From: an uncultured Mailhella sp.
GTDB taxonomy: Bacteria > Desulfobacterota > Desulfovibrionia > Desulfovibrionales > Desulfovibrionaceae
Direction of reading: 5' to 3'
Length of the DNA stretch: 11,507 nt
NCBI GenBank assembly: GCA_948482415.1
Contig: CAOMFZ010000053.1
Span: 1-11,507 of the forward strand
Position 1 is the first letter of the stretch. Every line of letters begins with the position of its first letter. The notes beneath the pieces were generated by a model. It worked only from the letters and a program-made list of their open reading frames with translations. It searched no databases and was not told where the DNA came from. Position numbers and translations under genes: made by a program. Positions 1-6,515 of this stretch are shown one piece after another.

Positions 1-1282
1 GTACCCACGCATAAGGCACGCGGTAGGCGCGGTACACCATGTTCATGTTACGGTTGTCCATATGGGGATTGATGAATTCCCACACTATTTCGTGTTCCGG
101 GGTCACTTCAAAGATGCGTCCGTCGGATCCTTCGGTGATCAGCGTGTTACCGTTAGGCAGGCGCTGTGCCGCGCTGATGAAGGGGCTGTAGAAGCGGTTG
201 GCGTCCAGTGGTTCCACGAACCCGGCGTCATGCGGAGTATAAGACCACACTAACTTGAGCGTGGTGGGGTCGAATTCCAACACGCGGGACCAGTCGCGCG
301 TGGCGTTCTTCACGCCCATGGGAGCCGCAGGGTTGGGTGCGCCGTAACCTGCCCAGCCGCCGTTGTCGTACACCAGAATATTGCCCTCGCCCGGCAGACC
401 GCGCGGGATCATGTGCGCATGATGCTGACCGATGATCCAGCCTAATTTCTTCAGTTCGGGGCTTTGATCATAGTAAGGACCGACCTTCCATACCACCTTG
501 CCGCTTTTCTTGTCGATGATGAAGATGATGTTGGTTTCGCGTCCGTCCATGATGATGTTGTCAGGGTGGAAACGTTCGTCCCCGGCGTCGTACCATTTGT
601 TCGGGCCGAGTTTGGACATTGAGTTGATGTGCATCCAGTCGCCCAGGGCGGGAGCGTTTTCAATCAGAGTACCGCCGCGAAAGTTAGGGCAGCGGCACAT
701 GGCATTGCGCGCTTCTTCAGAAAAGCCGAATTCCTCAACGTGGGCGGAACACAGCCATTCCCACACGATATCCCCTTCCCAGTCGACTTCGTACACCACA
801 TCGTCAAGCAGGGGCTTGTCGCTGATGTAAGGACATTTTACTTCCCGGTGGCAGAGCACCAGCGTGTTGCCGGAGTCAATTTTTGGTTCCATGCCGGGCA
901 CATAATATCCCACAGGGTTGCCGTCGCGCTGATAGTCATGGTGCTGTCTGGCCATCCACTGTGGCTCCTCGCCCGGATCATCGATGAATTCAGCCTTGTT
1001 GAATTCCCATACAACGTTGCCGTCCCAGTCCACCTGAATGAGGTCGAGCTGATCCTGCAAGCCGTATTTCGGGTTACGCAGCCCGCGGCTGCCCATCAGC
1101 ATGCCGCCGGGGAAAATCTTGTTTGGAAAGCCATGCACGTCCTTCCAGACATGCACTTCCTGTCCGTTCATGTCAATGAGCGTGGCCCCCTGTCCTTTGG
1201 TGGGGACGATGGTATAGCCGCTCCAGGCTTTTTCAGGATTATACAGCGTCACGCCGGTAGGATAAACTGTTGGATGTCCCAT
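1..1282 (-). CDS. Arylsulfotransferase (ASST) family protein, partial (C-terminus beyond window)
   Basis: Reading the minus strand from the ATG at 1280-1282 gives 427 open codons to the left edge with no stop. AAAGGAG lies 8 bases upstream of the ATG and fixes the start. The protein opens MGHPTVYPTGVTLYNPEKAW and then shows repeated beta-propeller-like blades of the type 'DWDGNVVWEF', 'IDKKSGKVVWKVG' and 'RLPNGNTLI', as in the arylsulfotransferase family, which transfers sulfuryl groups from aryl sulfates to phenolic acceptors. Likely active-site stretches are DWMHINSM (His218), GQHHAHM (His287/His288) and WSRVLEF (Arg333). By memory these match the His/His/Arg positions around the active site of E. 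coli AssT. I could not place the nucleophilic His436 equivalent. Unlike E. coli AssT there is no signal peptide, so a cytoplasmic location is inferred. It lies downstream of a TRAP transporter on the same strand. The family call is firm; the substrate is unknown. Confidence 0.85.
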   Translation of the reverse strand, partial: MGHPTVYPTGVTLYNPEKAWSGYTIVPTKGQGATLIDMNGQEVHVWKDVHGFPNKIFPGGMLMGSRGLRNPKYGLQDQLDLIQVDWDGNVVWEFNKAEFIDDPGEEPQWMARQHHDYQRDGNPVGYYVPGMEPKIDSGNTLVLCHREVKCPYISDKPLLDDVVYEVDWEGDIVWEWLCSAHVEEFGFSEEARNAMCRCPNFRGGTLIENAPALGDWMHINSMSKLGPNKWYDAGDERFHPDNIIMDGRETNIIFIIDKKSGKVVWKVGPYYDQSPELKKLGWIIGQHHAHMIPRGLPGEGNILVYDNGGWAGYGAPNPAAPMGVKNATRDWSRVLEFDPTTLKLVWSYTPHDAGFVEPLDANRFYSPFISAAQRLPNGNTLITEGSDGRIFEVTPEHEIVWEFINPHMDNRNMNMVYRAYRVPYAWV

Positions 1283-1327
1283 ATCAGACGCTCCTTTATT
1301 TGGAATGTTTTTTTATTGATTATCACT

Positions 1328-1602
1328 TTGTTATAGAAAGCGGTTAATAAATAAATTTTATCTTGTTAACATAATTCTTGTTTTATAAATAAAAACAAGC
1401 AATGAAGGGGAATGGGGGAGCGGTAGCCGTCGCCAACTTGTTGGCTCACGGATGCTTTAGCTGTAGGCGAGAAAACGAGCCGTACAGATAAAGACAGTGA
1501 TTAATATTCACAAGCCATTGCTTTATAGACTCTGTCTTTATTCGTAGTTTTCTGCATCACAACGACTAAAGCAGCGACAGCAGAGATAATTATTTCCCCC
1601 AT
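1328..1602. repeat. Dispersed intergenic repeat, copy 1 (with a nested insertion)
   Basis: This intergenic block matches 9401-9571. The first 32 bases differ at 3 positions. A CTTGTTTT...AAAACAAG hairpin follows at 1377-1399, then inverted arms ATGGGGGA (1412-1419) and TCCCCCAT (1595-1602). Between the arms is the core that begins GCGGTAGCCGT (1420-1430) and ends AGCGACAGCAGAGATAA (1573-1589); the same ends occur at 5975-6027 and 9505-9557. The core here is 170 bases instead of 53 because of extra DNA at 1454-1572. The copy begins 46 bases upstream of the arylsulfotransferase start, so it occupies that gene's upstream region. No transposase is visible. It could be a MITE-like element or a structured RNA. 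Confidence 0.8.
1454..1572. repeat. 119-bp palindromic insertion inside repeat copy 1
   Basis: Relative to the 53-bp cores of copies 2 and 3, copy 1 is interrupted exactly between ACGGAT (1448-1453) and AGCGACAGC (1573 onward). The extra 119 bases begin GCTTTAG (1454-1460) and end CTAAAGC (1566-1572), a 7-bp inverted pair. Inside are a perfect 10-bp stem, ATAAAGACAG (1488-1497) with CTGTCTTTAT (1532-1541), and an imperfect stem of GAAAACGA (1471-1478) with 1542-1552. The whole insert can fold as one long hairpin. I infer a small palindromic element that jumped into an older repeat; a deletion in the other two copies is the alternative. Confidence 0.6.
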
Positions 1603-1712
1603 AAGCAAAAGTTGATTGCAAATTTTATAATTATCTCATGCTGTTATAAAATCAATTGTATATACCCGGATCAAGAGCTTTGTGGGTTGGGACGAAACCT
1701 CACCCACGAACG
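1603..1712. other. Gap downstream of the TRAP membrane gene; weak hairpin only
   Basis: The minus-strand transcript leaving the TRAP membrane gene passes a hairpin at once: GTGGGT/ACCCAC arms at 1702-1707 and 1682-1687, with a GG/CC continuation and a short loop. No T-run follows it on the minus strand, so I do not call it a rho-independent terminator. I found no convincing promoter for the arylsulfotransferase between here and 1282. Read-through from the TRAP genes therefore remains possible. Confidence 0.35.
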
Positions 1713-3629
1713 CTACATCAGCTCAGGCCCCATCAGGGTATACGGCAGCCAGGTCGCAAGCTGCGGGAAGACGGTTATGATGAATACCCCGATAACCATC
1801 AGAGCCACAAAGGGAATAATCCCCTTGAAAATGGTTTCCATGGGAATATCCTCTGCCACCCCCGACAGAGCAAACACCACCACGCCCACGGGCGGGGTAA
1901 TCTGGCCCATTTCCATAATCATGACCGACACCACGCCGAACCAAACCGGGTCGAAGCCCATGGCCAGAATAGAGGGAAAGATGGAAGGAATGGTCAGCAT
2001 AAGCATGGGGATTACGTTCATCATGCAGCCGAGAATAATGTATATGACCATGATGATCGCGAAAATGACATATTTGTTAAATTCCAGAGACTAGATGAAG
2101 TCAGCCAGCAAGAAAGGCAGGCGAGACTGCGCGAAGAAAAAGCCCAGCACTCCCACGCCCATCATGATGCACATGATGCGTGAGGTCAGAATGGAGGTTT
2201 CTTCCAGCGAAGCCAGCAGGTTCCGCCAGTTCAGCTTGCGCCGGGCCAGCGCGTAGAAGAAGGCTCCTGCCACGCCCACGGCGCCGCCTTCAGTGGGGCT
2301 GCAAATGCCCGTCACAATACTGCCAAGCACCAGCACGAACAGGGCGAGAATGGGCAGAAGACCAAGGGAGGACTGTACCTTTTCAGCCAGCGTGTACTGG
2401 GGACCGCGCGGAGCCCTTTCCGGATGCCGCACGGCGGTGATGTAAATATACGCCATGAACATGCCGGCCAGCAGCAGCCCGGGAATCAGCCCGGCCATGA
2501 ACAGACGGCCGATGGAAACTTCCGTGACGATGCCGTAGATGATGAAGCCCGAACTCGGGGGGATGAGGATGCCCAGCGTGCCTCCGGCAGCCAGTGACCC
2601 CGTGGACAGGGCGGGATCATATCTGAGCCGCTGCATTTCCGGCAGGGACACAGATCCCATGGTCACGGCGGTGGACAGAGAGTCACCGCACACGGCGGCA
2701 AATCCGGTGCAGCCCGCCACGCCGGCCATGCCCATGCCTCCTGGCAGATGACCAATCCACTTGTTGGCTGAGTTGAACAAATCCACGGAAATGCCTGAAT
2801 ACAGAATCATGCACCCCATCAGGACAAACAGGGGCAGTGCCACCAGGTTGTACGATGCGGTGGCGCTGTACGGTGTGGATCCCATCACAGCCAGCGCGGC
2901 GTTGACTGAACGGTAAATAGCGATGCAGCCCAGTGCGCCGATGGTACACATGCTCCAGCCGATGGGCATCTTCATGAACAGGAAGAAGAACAGCAGCGCA
3001 AAGCCAATAAGTCCAAGTATCAGACTGGAAACTTCGTAATCCGACTCACGGTACCAGAACGGCAGGTAGACAAGCAGACCGGCAGCGACAAGGGCAAGCG
3101 CCGCGCTCAGGGCATGACCGTCCCGGAATGCGGCGACGATATGGCGAACGACCTGCAGTGCAACCACCAGCAAGGTCAGGGTCAGACCAAACACGGGTAT
3201 CCAATAATAAAGCTCCAGCGGGAGATACAGTTCCACGGACAGCGTGCCTATCTTGGTGATGAAAGTCTGGAGGGACTCCCAGGAAAGTACGGACAGGATG
3301 GTGAACGTCATGCTGGAAACAAAAACATCCGCCCAGCTTTTCATCCCTCCCGTGAAATGTTTGTACACAAAATCAATGCTCATGTGCTGATCGCGCGATT
3401 GCAGCCAGGCGATAAGCCCGTAAGTGGTCAATACCAGCAGATTTTCCTGAAGCTCAAGCGCGCCGGGCACACCTGTGTGGAGCAGACGGCACATCACGTC
3501 CGCGCAAATCAGCACGGGCATGACGGCCACGGCGATATACGCCAGCCATTTGGCTTTGGAACATATCTGTTCAAGTTTGGAAGCAAGAGCGGCGAAAGGA
3601 ACGCCCTGATCCAGAGTTGTGTCTGCCAT
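1713..3629 (-). pseudogene. TRAP transporter fused DctQ-DctM membrane subunit with in-frame amber stop
   Basis: The start ATG (3627-3629) has GAGG 6 bases upstream. Residues about 25-165 form a DctQ-like four-helix small subunit. From about 175 the large DctM subunit follows, with GHLPGG (293-298), the FAAVCGDS region (310-317), GILIPPSSG (353-361) and CSPTEGGAVG (443-452). This is the inner-membrane part of a Na+-driven TRAP importer that works with the binding protein encoded just upstream. At 2091-2093 the frame meets TAG as codon 513. The same frame then continues for 125 normal DctM residues, including QITPPVGVVVF, before a second TAG at 1713-1715. Without the first stop the protein would be 638 residues, a typical length for this fusion. 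The truncated 512-residue product would lose the last membrane helices and is probably inactive. Nonsense mutation, sequencing error and amber read-through are all possible. Confidence 0.85.
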
Positions 3630-3730
3630 AACAACCTCAATAAAGTGTTCTGCGCGGGGAGAGCGCGGTAGTCCGAAAGGGAACGCCGTTCCGGAGACTC
3701 GAAAACCAGCGCTGCCGCGTTAATAGGAAA

Positions 3731-3759
3731 CGCCGTCCGGCGGAAAGAGTCGGACGGCG
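3731..3759 (-). promoter_or_regulatory. Intercistronic hairpin between TRAP binding-protein and membrane genes
   Basis: CGCCGTCCG (3731-3739) and CGGACGGCG (3751-3759) form a perfect 9-bp G/C-rich stem with an 11-base loop, 11 bases past the binding-protein stop in the 140-base gap. On the minus strand the 3' arm is followed by TTTCC rather than a clean T-run, so partial termination or 3' mRNA protection is more likely than full termination. Such hairpins commonly raise binding-protein expression over the membrane subunit in transporter operons. That role is inferred here. Confidence 0.6.
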
Positions 3760-3769
3760 CGCAAGCCTG

Positions 3770-4849
3770 TTACATCTTGTAGTCGCCGTAAGCTCCGGCC
3801 TTCATTTGTTCTGTATGGTATTTGCTGCGTTCCTGCACAAATGTCAGTACCTTGTTTACAAGAGCGGGATCTAGTCCCTTACATTCTTCGTTTTTCCACT
3901 TTTCCGTGAATGTGCCCAGTGGCTCAAGAGCCTTGGCGCGTTCTTCCTCGGAAAGATAGAAGAACTGGTGCCCCTGCTCTTCCATCCACTTGGTGTCAGC
4001 AACAGCTCCGTCTTCCAGGCTCTTGCCGCAATCCAACGCCATCTTCATACCGCCTTCAGCCTTCAGCCAGTCCTGCATGTCCTTGGGCATGTCATTCCAC
4101 AACGGCGTATGTACGTTCATGACGAAAGTGTTGACGCCTGAGTTGAGAATCAGGTGATACTTGGTGGATTCGGTAATCTTGTAAGAGCGGAGGGGAGCCA
4201 GCGGGCAGAGCACGCCGTCGCCCATGCCCTTGGACAGAGCCAGATAGGTATCCGGGGATGTCATGCGAATGGGAACAGCGCCCAGGGCTTTGACAATTTC
4301 AAGGGTGGTGGCATCCCAAGCGATAATCTTCTTGCCTTTCAGCTCTTCCATATTCCTGACGGGATTAATGGTATGAATCTGGTAGGCGGCTGAAGCCCAG
4401 GCCACAAAGGGAGTGGAGTTCTCCGGCAGTTCGGCACGCACTTCAGGAAACTGCTCAATCAGTTCTTCGGTCACCAGGCTGCCCACAATGGCGTTGGGGC
4501 ACGTACCGGGAATCGCCACAGAAGAGAGCAGCTTCATGTTGCCCGGAAACAGTGAGGGGCGCACTGTGCCGAAATCCACACGGCCGTCGGTCAGAGCGGT
4601 TATGCCTTCAGATTCGGGATACAGTTCGTTCTGGGCAAAAAAATGGAAGCTGAGACCGTTCTTGCCTGGGAATTTTGCCTCGGCAGCCTTAAAAAAAGGA
4701 TTCCAGACGTTCACGACTGTCGGATGCTTGGGCATATAGCTGCCCATAAAAGACAGATCTTTAAAACCCTTGGCCTGAGCCACGCCGCCCAGAGTCAGAG
4801 AGGCGCCCACCGCCAGAGCCAGAAACATGCCTGCACACTTTTTAAACAT
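3770..4849 (-). CDS. TRAP transporter periplasmic substrate-binding protein (DctP family)
   Basis: The product is 359 residues from the ATG at 4847-4849. AAAGGAG sits 6 bases upstream of this ATG. A longer frame from 4870 would place that SD inside the coding sequence, so the shorter start is preferred. Residues 1-26 are a signal peptide (positive FKK, hydrophobic stretch, cleavage after VAQA). The mature protein has the DctP layout: an 'NELYPESEGITALTDGRVDFG' type stretch near 75-94, the LKGKK linker region at 170-174 and TYLALSKGMGDGV at 201-213. It should capture a substrate in the periplasm and deliver it to the membrane subunit encoded 140 bases downstream. The usual family motif after LKG contains an Arg (K-I-R) that binds the substrate carboxylate; here the sequence reads KKIIAWDA (173-180), with Ile176 at that place. 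The ligand may therefore differ from a simple carboxylate. The stop is TAA. Confidence 0.9.
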   Translation of the reverse strand: MFKKCAGMFLALAVGASLTLGGVAQAKGFKDLSFMGSYMPKHPTVVNVWNPFFKAAEAKFPGKNGLSFHFFAQNELYPESEGITALTDGRVDFGTVRPSLFPGNMKLLSSVAIPGTCPNAIVGSLVTEELIEQFPEVRAELPENSTPFVAWASAAYQIHTINPVRNMEELKGKKIIAWDATTLEIVKALGAVPIRMTSPDTYLALSKGMGDGVLCPLAPLRSYKITESTKYHLILNSGVNTFVMNVHTPLWNDMPKDMQDWLKAEGGMKMALDCGKSLEDGAVADTKWMEEQGHQFFYLSEEERAKALEPLGTFTEKWKNEECKGLDPALVNKVLTFVQERSKYHTEQMKAGAYGDYKM

Positions 4850-4890
4850 GCAAAACTCCTTTCTGTCCATGTTTTCCCCAAAAATTTCCT

Positions 4891-4910
4891 CCGGCAGAAC
4901 TTCCTGCCGG
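4891..4910 (-). promoter_or_regulatory. Leader hairpin upstream of the TRAP binding-protein gene
   Basis: CCGGCAG (4891-4897) and CTGCCGG (4904-4910) pair perfectly around a 6-base loop in the roughly 110-base untranslated leader, about 42 bases before the start codon. An A/T stretch then leads to the SD. It may stabilise the mRNA or take part in regulation. I recognise no known riboswitch fold. Confidence 0.45.
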
Positions 4911-4967
4911 GCGGCCTCCTGAAGGGGCTTCTCATGAACAGGACTATAAAATTTTAAATTTTTTTAA

Positions 4968-4995
4968 ATTATACTCCATTCATAAAACATGTCAA
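4968..4995 (-). promoter_or_regulatory. Sigma-70 type promoter for the TRAP operon
   Basis: On the minus strand TTGACA (4990-4995) and TATAAT (4968-4973) are both perfect consensus hexamers, 16 bases apart. Downstream lies an A/T tract rich in AATTTAAA-type palindromes (about 4947-4967) that could be an operator. Transcription should start near 4961, giving a leader of about 110 bases. It is the clearest promoter in the window. Confidence 0.8.
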
Positions 4996-5165
4996 TAAGG
5001 TAATAAAAATAGAGCAATAAAAATTTTGAGTGCCATCACTTAAAGATAGACAAAACTTGAGCCTGGTGCTTCCCAAAAAAGCCCTTTCAGCTGCATGATG
5101 CCATAACCTTAGAGTATTTCCTGATAACATTCATGATAGTTATGTTATGGTATAAGCTCAATAGT

Positions 5166-5245
5166 ACAGGAGCCACCGAAGGCGACGCAGTCGTTTGCGT
5201 AAAGCTTGCTCGCAAACGCAAACGACTTCATCATTTTCGGTGGCT
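5166..5245. repeat. Two-part 80-base hairpin
   Basis: The outer arms AGCCACCGAA (5171-5180) and TTCGGTGGCT (5236-5245) are perfectly complementary over 10 bp. The inner arms AGTCGTTTGCGT (5189-5200) and ACGCAAACGACT (5216-5227) are perfect over 12 bp, with a 15-base loop. There is no T-run on either side. It could be a repeat unit, a structured RNA or a processing site. Confidence 0.6.
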
Positions 5246-5472
5246 GTAAAAGTTCTCTCTCAAACTCGCTTTCAAAACTTTTTAAGCTATATTTCATTGC
5301 AATATAAGTACTTGTATTATAGTTGTGCAGGGCTTTTTTTATGTCCGTCTTCGTCATTGTGAGGAACGTCATCCGGTCACTTTTCACTTTTACGCTTATA
5401 GTATTGCTATGCGCAAGTGCCGGATACGAGAGTCTCTACCGGCTCTGGGACTTAAAACCTTTGTTTTTGTCT

Positions 5473-5788
5473 AGGGTGTGTTTCCAAATTAATTTAAAAA
5501 AGTTTTTAATCCATGTAACTGTCATAGTTATATGGCAAAGCCATATAAAAACCCTTTACAAGGGGTTCCCCCCTTGAACCCAACCAAAGGGTAAGCCAGC
5601 GGGGGAAATCCCCCTTGCTCTTACCCTTTGGAAACCCGAGCATGCCCCCTGTTTCACACTTTTTCGGCAGGAAACTGACGTTTCCGCCTCCAAAGGGTGA
5701 AACGCTGTAAATCAAAAGCATTGCCCTTTTTCAGATAAATGATACTGCTGACGTTGATTTTATTATAAAGAATTTGGAAACATACCCT
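5473..5788. mobile_element. MITE-like element with 18-bp inverted ends
   Basis: The left end AGGGTGTGTTTCCAAATT (5473-5490) and the right end AATTTGGAAACATACCCT (5771-5788) are inverted copies with 17 of 18 positions matching, 316 bases overall. The inside has no transposase but many hairpins: TATATGGC/GCCATATA (5529-5547), CAAGGGG/CCCCTTG (5559-5576), CCAAAGGGTAAG/CTTACCCTTTGG (5584-5631, with an inner GGGGG/CCCCC), and GTTTCAC/GTGAAAC (5651-5703) enclosing GGAAAC/GTTTCC. I see no clear target-site duplication. It is probably a non-autonomous derivative of an insertion sequence. Confidence 0.55.
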
Positions 5789-5913
5789 GGAACAATTCCT
5801 GTTAACATCAAGAATATTAATTCCCTGTTATAGACATTGTCTATAACGGTTTTGTTTATTATGTGGTTTTCTTTTGTTCTTGGGAAATTTATTTTAAAAA
5901 GTTTTGTACAGGG

Positions 5914-6043
5914 TGCAGGGGCTTTTTTACATATTGTTGGCAATGGCGAAGCCATATAAAGCCTACAATACGTTGCGGTAGCCGTTAGCGAGGTTACGAG
6001 CTTTACGGATAGCGACAGCAGAGATAAAAGTTTTTTCCCTGCA
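5914..6043. repeat. Dispersed core repeat, copy 2, in different arms
   Basis: The 53-bp core at 5975-6027 matches the core at 9505-9557 at 49 of 53 positions. The flanking arms differ from copies 1 and 3: TGCAGGG (5914-5920) and CCCTGCA (6037-6043), like the arms of the hairpin at 7944-7980, which carries no core. Between the left arm and the core lies a further hairpin of TATTGT-TGGC (5932-5941) with GCC-TACAATA (5961-5970), enclosing ATGGC/GCCAT. Confidence 0.7.
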
Positions 6044-6073
6044 AAATTATCAAGATTTACCGGAAAGGCTCTA

Positions 6074-6358
6074 ATTGAAGGCTTTCCATATGCGGTGTTA
6101 CACTTCAGTTTACAATTAACTATATCAATAAGTTTTTTTACCTGTCGGTTTCAAGGCAGTTTTTATTAAAATCTTTTTTTTCATAACTGCTTATAATTTT
6201 ACAGTATTATGAGTATTTTTCAATATATTGCCTGTAAAAGTTTTTGGTAAACTTTTCTATACGATATTTAATAATTTTTTATTTTGTATCTTATTGTATT
6301 TCAAATGGTTATGTATAAAATATATATAAGAAGCAAAACAAATGTCTACATTTTTATA
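6074..6358. other. A/T-rich gene-free stretch upstream of nhaC
   Basis: This strongly A/T-rich DNA has long T-runs and scattered TATA-like strings. I see no coding frame, no clear hairpin with a T-run and no convincing repeat. It probably serves as upstream promoter DNA for the plus-strand genes. Confidence 0.4.
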
Positions 6359-6388
6359 TTGACAACTTGTGTTAATAATGTGTATTTT
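6359..6388 (+). promoter_or_regulatory. Candidate promoter for nhaC
   Basis: TTGACA (6359-6364) is a perfect -35 hexamer. TATTTT (6383-6388), 18 bases downstream, is a 4-of-6 match to the -10. A TATAAA at 6393-6398 is an alternative -10 but has no good -35. The start codon follows about 30 bases later. Confidence 0.4.
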
Positions 6389-6419
6389 TTAGTATAAAAT
6401 TTTTATTTGAGGTGATGCT

Positions 6420-6515
6420 ATGAGTTCTCAAATCAAGAAACCGAGTTTTGGGTTTGCATTGTTTTCGTTGTTGTTTATCATTTGTTTTATCACTGCCGGC
6501 ATAGCGTTTTTTTAA
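6420..6515 (+). pseudogene. nhaC: Severed N-terminus of nhaC (31 codons, then TAA)
   Basis: ATG at 6420-6422 has GAGG (6409-6412) 7 bases upstream, the only good SD near this gene. The 31 residues read MSSQIKKPSFGFALFSLLFI and continue into a hydrophobic helix ending GIAFF. This is the usual NhaC start: a 'KKPSFG' type segment followed by membrane helix 1. TAA at 6513-6515 stops it right after a run of seven T (6507-6513). The next codon, TTG at 6516, continues the same frame into the rest of NhaC. The stop falls in the short link between helices 1 and 2. I read this as the native start of the gene cut off by one nonsense codon, not as an independent small protein. Confidence 0.65.

Larger units (their letters stand above)
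5110..6073. repeat. Repeat-rich, gene-free island between the two transcription units
   Basis: No reading frame here has both an SD and family-like sequence, so I call no gene. The stretch starts TAGAGTATTTCC (5110-5121) and ends GGAAAGGCTCTA (6062-6073). Each matches the ends of the palindromic element at 7877-8015 at 11 of 12 positions, in the correct inverted orientation. Inside are the 80-base hairpin at 5166-5245, a hairpin at 5419-5443 (GCCGG/CCGGC), the inverted-end element at 5473-5788 and repeat copy 2. It may be one palindromic element expanded by later insertions, or unrelated repeats side by side. Confidence 0.45.

Noticed and set aside
629..1336. Long (235-codon) plus-strand frame opposite the arylsulfotransferase
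   Set aside because: It is antisense to a gene with clear family motifs and its own SD; the product has no recognisable features.
1377..1399. CTTGTTTT/AAAACAAG hairpin as a terminator
   Set aside because: The stem is A/T-rich, with no T-run after it in either direction. It is better explained as part of the dispersed repeat because the same hairpin recurs at 9460-9484.
3114..3671. 185-codon plus-strand frame opposite the TRAP membrane gene
   Set aside because: It is antisense to the conserved DctQ and early DctM region and is explained as a shadow of that gene.
4850..4870. Upstream ATG at 4868-4870 as start of the TRAP binding protein
   Set aside because: It would put the AAAGGAG ribosome binding site inside the coding region and a charged stretch before the signal peptide; the ATG at 4847-4849 fits far better.
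5145..5387. 80-codon minus-strand open frame in the repeat island
   Set aside because: It runs through the two-tier hairpin, its C-terminal part is built from the repeat arms, and no family resemblance is visible. Most likely chance.
5323..5577. 84-codon plus-strand open frame with a hydrophobic product
   Set aside because: There is no SD before the ATG, it crosses the left end of the inverted-end element and a palindrome, and the hydrophobicity follows from T-rich DNA.
5506..5721. 71-codon minus-strand frame over the palindrome cluster
   Set aside because: It lies entirely inside the MITE-like element and is shaped by G/C-run hairpins; no recognisable protein.
5110..6073. CRISPR array in the repeat-rich gap
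   Set aside because: Repeats are few, unequal in length and irregularly spaced, with no regular spacer pattern and no cas genes nearby.
6420..6515. Independent small membrane protein
   Set aside because: Its sequence and position match the NhaC N-terminus and the frame continues directly into the NhaC body.
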